Source: Glaciibacter superstes DSM 21135 | GTDB lineage: Bacteria; Actinomycetota; Actinomycetes; Actinomycetales; Microbacteriaceae | Assembly (NCBI RefSeq): GCF_000421145.1 | Contig: NZ_ATWH01000005.1 | Span: forward strand, 293,505 to 357,504 | Direction of reading: 5' to 3' | Length of the DNA: 64,000 nt | Shown: one piece after another, positions 34,674-42,971 of the stretch | Numbering within the stretch: position 1 is the stretch's first letter | Layout: every line of letters starts with the position of its first letter | Notes under the pieces: model-generated | Told to the model about the DNA's origin: nothing | What the model saw: the letters and a program-made list of their open reading frames with translations, nothing else | The model's database searches: none | Program-made: the position numbers and the translations under genes

Positions 34674-35800
34674 GCTCTCCCACCACAGAGCACACGCCCG
34701 CCGTCCGTCCCACGCTGGCCAACAGGGTCCGAGAGTACGCTGCCGGGAGCGGGACCATCTGGATACTCGGAGCGCTGGTCGCTCTCGTCATTGCGTTCAC
34801 AGTTCTCGCTCCGACCACGTTCGCGAGTGCGTACAACGTTCGCAGTCTCTTCACGGATGCCGCGATCCTGCTGGTGCTGGGCGTGGGAATGACCTTCGTG
34901 ATCATCACGGCTGGAATTGATCTCTCGGTGGGTTCGGTTTTGGTCTTCTCCGGAGTTGTCTCAGCGCAGGTCATGTCGGCGTTCGGGGGAACGGAAGCCG
35001 GGCTTCTGGGTGTCTTCGCCGGCCTCTTGGTGGCACTGCTCAGCGGAGTGGCGTGGGGTGCGCTCAACGGCGTGCTCATCGGCGTCTTTGGGATACCACC
35101 GCTGATCGTGACTCTTGGAACCTTCGGTGCCGCGCTCGGACTCGCCAAAGTTTTGACCAACGGCGTCGACGACCGGAATGTACCCACGATCCTGGCCGAC
35201 ACCATTGGGACTGGCACTATCGGCGGCATTCCATGGCTCGTGATCATCGCTATGGTCGTCACGGTGTTGGGCGCATTGCTCCTCGGATTGACCCGATTCG
35301 GGCGTCACACCAAGGCGATCGGATCGAACGCCGAGGGTGCACGGCGCGTTGGTGTAGCCGTCAAGCCGCAGCTGATCAAGGTGTACGCACTGGCAGGACT
35401 TCTCGCCGGATTGGGCGGCTTCCTAAGCCTCGCTCGATTCAGCACAACGACGATCGCTGGGCATACCACCGACAACCTCACCGTCATCGCTGCCGTGGTG
35501 CTCGGCGGCACCAGCCTGTTCGGTGGAATCGGATCTGTAGTGGGAACAGCGATCGGTGTCTTCATCCCCGCTGTGCTCCAAAACGGTTTCGTCATCCTCG
35601 GCATCCAGCCGTTCTGGCAGGAGTTTGCAGTGGGGGTCGTCCTCATTCTCGCTGTCTTCTTCGATCAGTATCGTCGGCGGGCGCGGAGCAAGGGCGCGTC
35701 TCGAAGAGGGAAACACCCTGCTCCACCCCGTGCGACCGAATCACTGGGCGCAGCACCACCAGCTCCCGCGGGGGCGAAAGAAAGGATCAACAATGGCTGA
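34670..35800 (+). CDS. Sugar ABC transporter permease (RbsC/FrcC-like)
   Basis: This 376-residue permease has about nine to ten spans. Family blocks are ILLVLGVGMTFVIITAGIDLSVGSV, LNGVLIGVFGIPPLIVTLGT, GRHTKAIGSNAEGARRVGVAV (the cytoplasmic EAA-like loop), and TVIAAVVLGGTSLFGGIGSVVGT. After the last span it has an Arg-rich tail of about 45 residues (QYRRRARSKGASRR...), an unusual extension. The ATG overlaps the ATPase stop and its own stop overlaps by eight bases with the NagB-like gene, so all four products are coupled. Confidence 0.92.
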   Translation: MSSPTTEHTPAVRPTLANRVREYAAGSGTIWILGALVALVIAFTVLAPTTFASAYNVRSLFTDAAILLVLGVGMTFVIITAGIDLSVGSVLVFSGVVSAQVMSAFGGTEAGLLGVFAGLLVALLSGVAWGALNGVLIGVFGIPPLIVTLGTFGAALGLAKVLTNGVDDRNVPTILADTIGTGTIGGIPWLVIIAMVVTVLGALLLGLTRFGRHTKAIGSNAEGARRVGVAVKPQLIKVYALAGLLAGLGGFLSLARFSTTTIAGHTTDNLTVIAAVVLGGTSLFGGIGSVVGTAIGVFIPAVLQNGFVILGIQPFWQEFAVGVVLILAVFFDQYRRRARSKGASRRGKHPAPPRATESLGAAPPAPAGAKERINNG

Positions 35801-36740
35801 GAGCCTCAACTCCTCGTCAGATGATGGGTTCACTTACAACCTGGCGAAGTTCATCGAGTTCCGCGATGTCGACGAATGCGCTAGAGTGCGGGCCATCACC
35901 CGCGAAGAGCTTAGTTCGCACTCAAATCCTGACTTCGCGATACGTGTGATCGACGACGCTCCGACCTTCTACAGCGCGTTCGCCACCGACCTCGTTGATC
36001 GCATTGTCGAGGCGCGAGACGAAGGTCGCGAGCTCACCGCGATTCTTCCGTGCGGCCCGGTGCCACAGTACGAGATTGCGACAGAACGGATCAATCGGGA
36101 GCGAATCTCCCTGAAGCATGTTCGTACCTTCAACATGGATGAGTACGCAAACGAAGACGGCCAGACAGCGCCCTACTCGTGGGTCGGCTCGTTCCAGCGC
36201 GCCATGTACGAGAATTTCTTTCTCAAGATCGATGAGGAGCTGCGACCTGACGAGTCCAACATTCATTTCCCGACCACGGAGACCTTGCCGGGCTACAGCG
36301 ACTCGATCGCCCAGCTTGGTGGCGCGGATGTCTGCTTTGGTGGAATCGGCTGGGGCGGACATATCGCTTTCTGGGAGCCCCAACTCGGTCACGAGTTTGG
36401 TGGTGACCTCGAAACGTACAAAACCCAAGGCGCCCGGATGGTCGAGCTTCACCCCATGACGATTATGCAAAACGCCCTGCACAGCTTCGGAAGCGACTGG
36501 TCGTGGGTTCCTCCGCGCGCAGCGACGATTGGTCCAGCTGAGATCCTGGGGGCAAAGCACCGTAGTTTCTGGCTCGATGGGGACTTGGGTGGCGGCCACT
36601 CCTGGCAGCGATTCATCGCCCGCCTTGTCGCCTATGGGCCGGTATCCGAGTTCGTACCCGGGTCGCTACTGCAACTGGCTCCCACGAGCTACACGCTGCG
36701 AGGAAATGTTGCAGACAACGTCGAAGTCTCGATGGCCTGA
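35793..36740 (+). CDS. Divergent NagB-like sugar deaminase/isomerase (SIS/NagB superfamily)
   Basis: This 315-residue protein resembles glucosamine-6-phosphate deaminase: TFNMDEYANEDG at 112-123 (the D-E of the NagB active site) and GGIGWGGHIAFWEP at 183-196. Compared with E. coli NagB, Asp141 of the VGNDGHIAFNEP motif is replaced by Gly (residue 188), while the His and Glu remain. The phosphate loop PTGGTP is PCGPVP here (86-91), and GSQK near the phosphate-binding Lys208 is GAKH. The protein is about 50 residues longer than NagB. It could act on a non-phosphorylated or otherwise modified amino sugar delivered by the importer. ATG 35793 has GAAAGGA upstream. Superfamily is firm; reaction is inferred. 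Confidence 0.8.
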   Translation: MAESLNSSSDDGFTYNLAKFIEFRDVDECARVRAITREELSSHSNPDFAIRVIDDAPTFYSAFATDLVDRIVEARDEGRELTAILPCGPVPQYEIATERINRERISLKHVRTFNMDEYANEDGQTAPYSWVGSFQRAMYENFFLKIDEELRPDESNIHFPTTETLPGYSDSIAQLGGADVCFGGIGWGGHIAFWEPQLGHEFGGDLETYKTQGARMVELHPMTIMQNALHSFGSDWSWVPPRAATIGPAEILGAKHRSFWLDGDLGGGHSWQRFIARLVAYGPVSEFVPGSLLQLAPTSYTLRGNVADNVEVSMA

Positions 36741-36790
36741 CATCTGAGCGACAATGCCCCGAGTGTTACGTGTCTCGCGACGAGTGATTA

Positions 36791-36852
36791 CAGTGCTCAG
36801 CACTGCTGCACCAGGAGAGAAGCACGGCCGCGCGCGATGCGAGGCCGTGCTT
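36791..36852 (+). terminator. Probable terminator of the sugar-import operon
   Basis: AAGCACGGCC (36820-36829) and GGCCGTGCTT (36843-36852) form a perfect 10-bp stem with a 13-base loop, followed by CCTTGCC but no long T-run. A smaller palindrome CAGTGCT-C-AGCACTG lies at 36791-36805. Position right after the NagB-like gene fits an intrinsic terminator. The remaining bases to 37050 carry no recognised gene. Confidence 0.65.
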
Positions 36853-37050
36853 CCTTGCCGTCGACGCCGCCCGGTTCCACTCCGACGAAACATTCGGGCG
36901 CCAGCCGGAGGGCAGGTTCGCCGGGGCGGAGCCATCCTCTGCCGCATCCGGCTCAGGGGACTCACCAGCGCCGCTCCGGTAAGCTAGGCACGTTTGCGAG
37001 AGGCCGTGATCCGGCTTCGTTCGCCCCAGACGACTGCGGAACGGATACAC

Positions 37051-38082
37051 ATGAGCGAGACACGCCCCAAGAGAGCGCTGATCACCGGAATCACCGGTCA
37101 AGACGGCAGCTACCTCGCCGAACTCCTGCTCGAAAAGGGCTACGAGGTGCACGGGTTCATCCGTCGCTCGTCGACCTTCAACACCGATCGCATCGATCAC
37201 ATCTACCAAGAGCCGCACGCGGAGAACCACAGGCTCATCCTGCACTTCGCCGACCTCACCGACGGCTCCCGGCTGGTCACCCTCCTCACCGAGATTCAGC
37301 CAGACGAGGTCTACAACCTCGCCGCCCAGTCACACGTGCGGGTCAGCTTCGACGAGCCGGAATACACAGGAGACACCACCGGCCTCGGCACCATCCGTCT
37401 ACTTGAGGCTATTCGGGCCAGCGGCCTCGAATGCCGGTTCTACCAGGCCTCCAGCTCCGAGATGTTCGGCGCCACCCCGCCGCCCCAGAACGAAGACACC
37501 CCGTTCTACCCGCGCTCGCCGTATGGCGTTGCCAAGGTGTACTCGTACTGGATCACTCGCAACTACCGCGAGGCCTACGGCATGTTCGCCTGCAACGGCA
37601 TCCTGTTCAACCACGAGTCCCCGCGCCGCGGCGGCACCTTCGTCACCCGCAAGATCACCCGCGCCGTCGCCCGCATTGCCGCTGGCCAGCAGTCGGAGCT
37701 CTACATGGGCAACCTCGACTCGGTGCGCGACTGGGGATACGCCCCAGAGTACGTCGATGCAATGTGGCGGATGCTGCAGCACGACCAGCCCGAAGACTTC
37801 GTCATCGCCACCGGCGCGGCATACACCGTCAAGGACTTCCTCCAGTTCTCGTTCGAGCGCGCCGGCCTCGAGTGGGAGAAGTACGTGAAGTTCGACGAGC
37901 GCTACCTGCGCCCCACCGAGGTGGACTCGCTGATCGGCGACCGTTCGAAGGCCGAGAACCTGCTCGGCTGGACCCCCAAGGTGCTCACGCCGAAGCTCGC
38001 TGAGATCATGGTCGACGCCGACATCGCCGCCCTCGAGATCGAGGGCCGGCACTATGTCGACACCCCGGTGAAGCTCGCCTAG
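37051..38082 (+). CDS. gmd: GDP-mannose 4,6-dehydratase
   Basis: Gmd converts GDP-D-mannose to GDP-4-keto-6-deoxy-D-mannose. The 343-residue SDR begins [28 protein letters not shown], the family signature, with [43 protein letters not shown] and [22 protein letters not shown] (YxxxK). [18 protein letters not shown] matches known Gmd proteins. ATG 37051 gives the standard N-terminus; a TTG at 36994 would add 19 residues with no conservation. The fcl-like gene starts two bases after its stop. Mannose-1-phosphate can come from ManA/ManB encoded at 52.3 and 62.1 kb. Confidence 0.95.
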   Translation: MSETRPKRALITGITGQDGSYLAELLLEKGYEVHGFIRRSSTFNTDRIDHIYQEPHAENHRLILHFADLTDGSRLVTLLTEIQPDEVYNLAAQSHVRVSFDEPEYTGDTTGLGTIRLLEAIRASGLECRFYQASSSEMFGATPPPQNEDTPFYPRSPYGVAKVYSYWITRNYREAYGMFACNGILFNHESPRRGGTFVTRKITRAVARIAAGQQSELYMGNLDSVRDWGYAPEYVDAMWRMLQHDQPEDFVIATGAAYTVKDFLQFSFERAGLEWEKYVKFDERYLRPTEVDSLIGDRSKAENLLGWTPKVLTPKLAEIMVDADIAALEIEGRHYVDTPVKLA

Positions 38083-38083
38083 A

Positions 38084-39046
38084 TTGCGCGTTCTACTCAC
38101 CGGCGGCGGCGGGATGCTCGGGTCGAGCATCGCGGAACGCTGGCACACCCAGCGCCCAGACGACGATCTCGTGGTGGCCACCAGGAGTGACGCCGACCTG
38201 CGCGACCGCGCCCAGACGCACGCGTTCATCGAGCGCAGGAAGCCCGACGCCATCATTCACGCCGCGGCGAAGGTCGGCGGCATCCAGGCGAAGATCGCCC
38301 AGCCGACGCCGTACCTGCTCGACAACCTGCTTCTCGACTCCAGCGTGCTCTCCGCGGCGATCGACCTCGAGATTCCCGAACTGCTCTACATCTCGAGCGG
38401 CGCGATCTATCCGGCATCCGTCGACCAGCCCATCAGCGAAGACGACCTGCTCACCGGCGCGCTCGAGAACGCCAACGAGGGCTACGCGCTCGCCAAGATC
38501 GCGGCCGGCAAGGTCTGCGCCTATGCCAGCCGGCAGTTCGGCTACAACTACCGGGTAGCCGCGCCGTCGAACCTGTATGGGCCGAACGACGACTACTCCC
38601 TCGGCCACGGGCATCTGGTGGCGGCCGCGATCGCGAAGATCCACGCCGCGCACACCAACGGTGACGACATGGTCGAGGTCTGGGGCGACGGCACCGCCCG
38701 GCGCGAGTTCACCTATGTGCTCGACCTGGCCGCATGGCTGGTCGACCAGGTCGGGTCGCTGGGGGAGTGGCCGGAGGTGTTGAACCTCGGATGCGGTGTC
38801 GACCACTCCATTGCCGAATACTACGAAGCCGCGAAGGCGGTTGTCGGATACACCGGCGCCTTCAGCTTTGACACCAGCAAGCCGAGCGGTGTGCCTCAAC
38901 GCCTGCTCGACTCCTCGCGCGCCCGTGCCCTCGGCTGGAACCCGCAGACCACGATTGAGTCAGGCATGGCCGCCAGCTACGAGAAGTTTCTGGCAGACCA
39001 GCACACATCCACTGACGCAGACAGCACCACTGAACGAAGGCGATGA
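38084..39046 (+). CDS. GDP-4-keto-6-deoxyhexose reductase, Fcl/ColC-like with altered epimerase site
   Basis: This 320-residue SDR aligns along its length with GDP-L-fucose synthase: GGGGMLGSSI, HAAAKVGGIQA, EGYALAKIAAGKVCAY (Tyr134, Lys138), PSNLYGPNDDY, VWGDGTARREF and FDTSKPSGVPQRLLD. Two epimerisation residues are known in E. coli Fcl, Cys109 and His179. Here the GSSCIYP segment is SSGAIYP, so Cys109 is Ala (residue 107), while the His is kept near residue 177. The reductase Ser-Tyr-Lys triad is intact. With gmd before and a ColD-like gene after, the protein may act as GDP-colitose synthase or as a C4 reductase making another 3,6-dideoxyhexose. TTG 38084 start, adjacent to the gmd stop. 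Confidence 0.82.
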   Translation: MRVLLTGGGGMLGSSIAERWHTQRPDDDLVVATRSDADLRDRAQTHAFIERRKPDAIIHAAAKVGGIQAKIAQPTPYLLDNLLLDSSVLSAAIDLEIPELLYISSGAIYPASVDQPISEDDLLTGALENANEGYALAKIAAGKVCAYASRQFGYNYRVAAPSNLYGPNDDYSLGHGHLVAAAIAKIHAAHTNGDDMVEVWGDGTARREFTYVLDLAAWLVDQVGSLGEWPEVLNLGCGVDHSIAEYYEAAKAVVGYTGAFSFDTSKPSGVPQRLLDSSRARALGWNPQTTIESGMAASYEKFLADQHTSTDADSTTERRR

Positions 39047-39047
39047 C

Positions 39048-40235
39048 ATGACCGAAAACTCCGAGCCGGCCTTCCCGCTCGCCACCTCTTCGTGGGACGA
39101 CGCCGAATACGCGGCGCTCCAGTCCGTGATCGCCAAGGGGCGTTTCACCATGGGGCCGCTGGTCGCCCAGTTCGAACGCGAGTTTGCGGCCCACTTTGGC
39201 GCGAAGTTTGGCGTGATGGTCAACTCCGGCAGCAGCGCGAACCTCATCGCGATCGCGGCGGCCGTGCTCGACCCGCGCATCGACCTGTCTGCCGGCGACG
39301 AAGTGCTTGTGCCTGCCGTGTCATGGGCGACGACGTATTACCCGCTGCACCAGTACGGCCTGAAGCTCAAGTTCGTTGACATTGACATCGACACCCTGAA
39401 TATGGACCTCGACCTCGCCGAAGCAGCCATCGGGCCGAACACCAAAGCGATCTTCGCGGTCAACCTGCTGGGCAACCCGAACGACTTCACTCGGCTGCGC
39501 GCGATCGCCAAGCAGCACGACCTGGTGCTGCTTGAAGACAACTGCGAGTCGCTTGGCGCGAAGGATGCCGGTGTCTACGCCGGCACCGCCGGGATTCTTG
39601 GCACGTTCAGCGCGTTCTTCTCGCACCACATCTCCACGATGGAGGGCGGGGTCATCCTCACCGATGACGAGCAGCTCTACCAGGAGATGATCTCGCTGCG
39701 TGCGCACGGCTGGACCCGTGAGCTGCCGGTGGAGAACCATGTACACGACAAGTCTGGTGAGTTGTTCGACGACCTGTTCCGGTTTGTGCTGCCCGGTTAC
39801 AACGTGCGGCCGCTGGAAATGTCGGGTGCGCTCGGTATTGAGCAGCTGAAGAAGATTCCGGCGCTGGTTGAGGGGCGTCGGGCGAATGCCCGGTACTTCC
39901 AGGAGAAGCTCAGTGGCCTGGAGACGGTGCGCATTCAGAAGGAGACGGGAGAGAGCAGCTGGTTCGGGTTCTCCCTGGTACTGGAGGGCGCCCTTGCCGG
40001 TCGGCGTGCGGAGGTCGTGAAGGCGCTGACCGCGGCCGGTATAGAGGTGCGACCAATTGTGGCCGGCAACTTCACCCGCAACCCGGTGATGGGCTATCTC
40101 GACGCGGTCGTGCCCGAGTCGCTGCCCGCGGCAGACAAGATTCACGAAGACGGTCTCTTCGTGGGTAACCACCACTTCCCGGTGGAGTCGGGTATCGATT
40201 TGCTCCACTCGACTCTGAGCGGGCTGTCGGACTGA
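39048..40235 (+). CDS. colD: GDP-4-keto-6-deoxymannose 3-dehydratase (ColD-like)
   Basis: This 395-residue DegT/DnrJ/EryC1-fold PLP enzyme lacks the Schiff-base Lys: the segment reads AFFSHHISTMEGG, with His193 at the lysine position. ColD, which removes the C3 hydroxyl of GDP-4-keto-6-deoxymannose using PLP and glutamate, is the known family with this change among GDP-sugar enzymes. GRFTMGPLVAQFEREFA and VMVNSGSSANLIAIAA near residues 31-71 also match ColD. Immediate linkage to gmd and an Fcl/ColC-like gene supports a GDP-3,6-dideoxyhexose pathway. The CDP-sugar enzyme RfbH shares the His but needs a partner reductase not seen here. ATG 39048 follows GAAGG. Confidence 0.83.
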   Translation: MTENSEPAFPLATSSWDDAEYAALQSVIAKGRFTMGPLVAQFEREFAAHFGAKFGVMVNSGSSANLIAIAAAVLDPRIDLSAGDEVLVPAVSWATTYYPLHQYGLKLKFVDIDIDTLNMDLDLAEAAIGPNTKAIFAVNLLGNPNDFTRLRAIAKQHDLVLLEDNCESLGAKDAGVYAGTAGILGTFSAFFSHHISTMEGGVILTDDEQLYQEMISLRAHGWTRELPVENHVHDKSGELFDDLFRFVLPGYNVRPLEMSGALGIEQLKKIPALVEGRRANARYFQEKLSGLETVRIQKETGESSWFGFSLVLEGALAGRRAEVVKALTAAGIEVRPIVAGNFTRNPVMGYLDAVVPESLPAADKIHEDGLFVGNHHFPVESGIDLLHSTLSGLSD

Positions 40236-40257
40236 TTTCAGTCGATAGGGTTCCCCC

Positions 40258-40815
40258 ATGGGGAATCGACGCATTGCCGCAATCGGAATCGTTGTCGCGG
40301 GGCTCACGGCCTCTGCATTATTGAGCGGCTGTGCGGCGAGCGCCCCCGAGCCTACTTCGACTCCGTCCAGTTCTGAGAGCGCGCCAAGCGCCACTCCGGA
40401 ACCCACAACGGCACCGACTGCTGCTGCCGCCTTGCAAGCCGAAAGCTGTGACACCCTCATCAGCCCGGAGGGTCACGCCGACCTGGCGTCGAGCAACCTG
40501 ATACCTCGTGACGTGTATGTGCAGCCATACATCCAGTTCCTGATCGACGCGGGCGGCCTTTATTGCAGTTGGGGAAATCAGGGCGACGTCAGTGTTGTTG
40601 TAGGACAACTCGCGATGACCGAAACGGACTGGGAGCAGCGGAAGTCGGAACTCCTCGCAGCCGGTTTCGCCCCAGACGACAGCAAGGTCGCTGGGTACCT
40701 GACCGAACCTGAAACTGACAACTCGACAGGCGCTGGCTTCGTCTATCGTGACGGGTTGCTCACCTACATCAGCTACGCGGGGTTCGCGGAGTTCGTGCCT
40801 GCGCTCGCGAGCTGA
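40258..40815 (+). CDS. Lipoprotein of unknown function
   Basis: This 185-residue lipoprotein has a signal ending in LLSGC (lipidated Cys near residue 25), a Ser/Thr/Pro/Ala linker to about residue 58, then a domain of about 125 residues with two further Cys (AESCDTLISPEG and GGLYCSWGNQG) that could pair. ATG 40258 lies six bases after a -10-like TAGGGT (40246-40251) and lacks a ribosome site, which suggests a leaderless message separate from the colD operon. The pattern resembles small actinobacterial surface lipoproteins; no function recognised. Confidence 0.72.
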   Translation: MGNRRIAAIGIVVAGLTASALLSGCAASAPEPTSTPSSSESAPSATPEPTTAPTAAAALQAESCDTLISPEGHADLASSNLIPRDVYVQPYIQFLIDAGGLYCSWGNQGDVSVVVGQLAMTETDWEQRKSELLAAGFAPDDSKVAGYLTEPETDNSTGAGFVYRDGLLTYISYAGFAEFVPALAS

Positions 40816-40951
40816 GAAAGTCGTTTCCAATGTTTCGGAGTGGACGTGGATTCCGAGGGTAGGTAGGTTGCGAGGTGAATCTTTATCCTCTGAGCCTGTG
40901 GTGCGGGGTAAGCTGGATTTACAAGGAACAGTACGGGTGGAGGTGCAACTC

Positions 40952-41107
40952 ATGGAGCGTCGTGTCGCTAATAAGGATGCGGTGAAACGGTCCGCCATTC
41001 GGTCGACCAAAGCGTCGGCGCAACTTGAACGTCGTACCGTTCCCACAGGGTTTGTGCGCTCGGAGCGCGTCTCGCAGTTCTTGGTCGAACGCCGCCAGCG
41101 CGGCTGA
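40952..41107 (+). CDS. Putative small antitoxin preceding Fic
   Basis: This 51-residue, strongly basic protein (MERRVANKDAVKRSAIRS...) is encoded directly before the Fic gene, sharing TGATG (41105-41109). GTGGAGG eight bases upstream supports ATG 40952. Size, position and coupling fit a Fic antitoxin. The inhibitory (S/T)xxxE(G/N) helix of class I Fic antitoxins is not clearly present: the nearest is SAQLER. It may neutralise differently or be a diverged form. No sequence family recognised. Confidence 0.55.
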   Translation: MERRVANKDAVKRSAIRSTKASAQLERRTVPTGFVRSERVSQFLVERRQRG

Positions 41108-41733
41108 TGCCCTTCGCACCGGGCTATGGTGAGACGCCGGTCCCCGACGACGAACTGGGTGCCCTCCTTCCGGCCGTACGAGAAGTCCTGGGCGAGCCGC
41201 TCACCAAAGCCACAGTTTACGACCTTGAGCAAGCTGTGCAAGAGGAAGTCGCCGAGGTGCTGTTGACCTCTGTGCTGGATGGCAGCCTGGGCCTTGACGA
41301 CCTGCTGACCGATCGTTTCGTCCGCGAACTGCACCGTCGCCTCTACGGCGATATCTGGACGTGGGCGGGCGTCTTCCGTAAGGAGGAGCTGAACATTGGT
41401 GTCGCCCCGGAGATGATCGCTGTCGAGCTTTTGGGCGCTATCGAGACGATGAGTTATCGCTGGCACCACACCGAGGACTGGACCCCGCGCGTACTCGGCA
41501 TTGCTGCGCACGCCGAGACCGTGAGGATTCACCCGTTCACCGACGGCAACGGTCGCACGACGCGCCTGATGGCGGACCTCGTGTTCGCAGCAGCGCAGGA
41601 CTCCGAAGTGCCTGAGTTGTACGACTGGCAAGTCGATAAGCGTCGCTACATTGACCTGCTCCGTCGGTATGACGGACACCGCGATCCGACCGAGTTGGCT
41701 ATTTTCATCGGCACCACGCCCCTCGGCTACTGA
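41107..41733 (+). CDS. Fic-domain protein (AMP-transferase-like toxin)
   Basis: This 208-residue Fic/Doc-fold protein has the active-site motif HPFTDGNGRTTR at residues 142-153 (catalytic His, then the anion-binding G-N-G-R loop) and the flap LHRRLYGDIWTWAGVFRKEELNIGV near 75-99. It would transfer AMP (or a related group) from a nucleotide to target hydroxyls such as those of DNA gyrase or other proteins. The N-terminal TPVPDDELGALLPAV and flap recall the mobile mystery protein B branch. The active-site motif is intact, so the toxin should be active. It forms a module with the small gene before it. Confidence 0.88.
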   Translation: MPFAPGYGETPVPDDELGALLPAVREVLGEPLTKATVYDLEQAVQEEVAEVLLTSVLDGSLGLDDLLTDRFVRELHRRLYGDIWTWAGVFRKEELNIGVAPEMIAVELLGAIETMSYRWHHTEDWTPRVLGIAAHAETVRIHPFTDGNGRTTRLMADLVFAAAQDSEVPELYDWQVDKRRYIDLLRRYDGHRDPTELAIFIGTTPLGY

Positions 41734-41867
41734 GGGGAGAGCAATCATTTTCCGCCTGTGACGACGCTGCGGAGGCGCGGGCGCTTGGTCAGCGATCGCA
41801 GGGATTGTTGGTCCGCGCCTGCTCTGGCCGAGGAGCGGCGTCAGTCTGCTACGGCTGCTTTTACCGG

Positions 41868-42971
41868 CTAGCTTCGGTCGGCGAGGGCCGTGCGGAACGT
41901 GTCGAGCGTGCCGGCCGCGGTCTTCTGCCACGAGAACACCCGTGCCCGCTCATAACCTCGCTCGACCAGCTCGCGCATGCCGGCGGCATCCGTCACCGCT
42001 TGTGTGATCGCCTTCGCGATCGATGCAGGATCGGTCGGTTCGAAGTAGAGGGCGGCGTCTGCGGCGACCTCGCGGTAGACCGGGATGTCGGAGAGCATGA
42101 CGGGCAGACCGGCCATCATCGACTCGAGCGCGGGGAGGCAGAATCCGTCGCAGAACGACGGCATGGCCATCACTGTGGCGGTCGAGTAGAGCTTCTCGAG
42201 CTCCTCCGCCGTAACCCAACCCTTCAGCTCCACCCAGTCCTGCATGCCGACCTCGTCGACGATCGGGCGTAGCGGGTCGTCTCCGTGACTGCCGGTGATG
42301 ACCAGACGCGGGCGAATCGACTCGTCGACCAGCGGGAGAGCACGGATGAGTCCGCCCCAGTTCTTGTGCGGGCGACGGTTACCAGTCGCCAGGATCATGC
42401 CCTGGGCCGTTGCGTCGTACTGCGAACGATCAGACGACGGCGACACCGTACCGGCCAACGGCACGACATCGAGGCGCGACGGGTCAACCTTCAAGAACGT
42501 CAGGATCTCGTCACGGGAGACATCGCTGATCGTGAGCACGCGGGTGGCCGCCTTCGACGCGCGGCGTTCCATCCATTTCACCGGGCCGGTGTAGAGACCG
42601 GTCGACATCAGGTCTGGGTGGCTCCAATAGAGCATGTCGTGCATGGTGACCACGCTGGGAACCGCGCGCCGCATGGTGCCGAGCGTGGCGGGGGAGTGGA
42701 TCAGGTCTGCACCGAGCTTCTTCGCCCAGCGGGTGACCATCAGCAACTCGCCGAACGCCCAGATGAACCGGTTCTCGCCGCTGATGCCGGAATCGATGAT
42801 CTCACCGGGAAACCAACTCTGGTCGAGCTTGTAGCCTTCCTTGCTGGCCAGGCCGACGAATTCGAACTCACTGTTTGCCGCGCCGATCTCCCGGTAGAGC
42901 TCGCGCGCGTACGTTTCCATACCGCCCTTTGTGCCGGTGTAGGACAGCAGGTCGACGAGAACTTTAGGCAT
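41868..42971 (-). CDS. Glycosyltransferase family 4 (GT-B)
   Basis: This 367-residue GT-B enzyme begins PKVLVDLLSYTGTKGGMETYARELYREI with the glycine loop (KGGMETY). It has SVVTMHDMLYWSHPDLMST, TRVLTISDVSRDEIL, ATGNRRPHKNWGGLIRAL, and the donor motif MAMPSFCDGFCLPALESMMAG (D-x7-E variant of E-x7-E). ATG 42971 has TAGGCT (42985-42980 on the minus strand) eight bases upstream and no ribosome site, so leaderless translation is likely. An earlier in-frame ATG would overlap that box. It probably uses a GDP- or UDP-sugar; unknown. Confidence 0.87.
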   Translation of the reverse strand: MPKVLVDLLSYTGTKGGMETYARELYREIGAANSEFEFVGLASKEGYKLDQSWFPGEIIDSGISGENRFIWAFGELLMVTRWAKKLGADLIHSPATLGTMRRAVPSVVTMHDMLYWSHPDLMSTGLYTGPVKWMERRASKAATRVLTISDVSRDEILTFLKVDPSRLDVVPLAGTVSPSSDRSQYDATAQGMILATGNRRPHKNWGGLIRALPLVDESIRPRLVITGSHGDDPLRPIVDEVGMQDWVELKGWVTAEELEKLYSTATVMAMPSFCDGFCLPALESMMAGLPVMLSDIPVYREVAADAALYFEPTDPASIAKAITQAVTDAAGMRELVERGYERARVFSWQKTAAGTLDTFRTALADRS

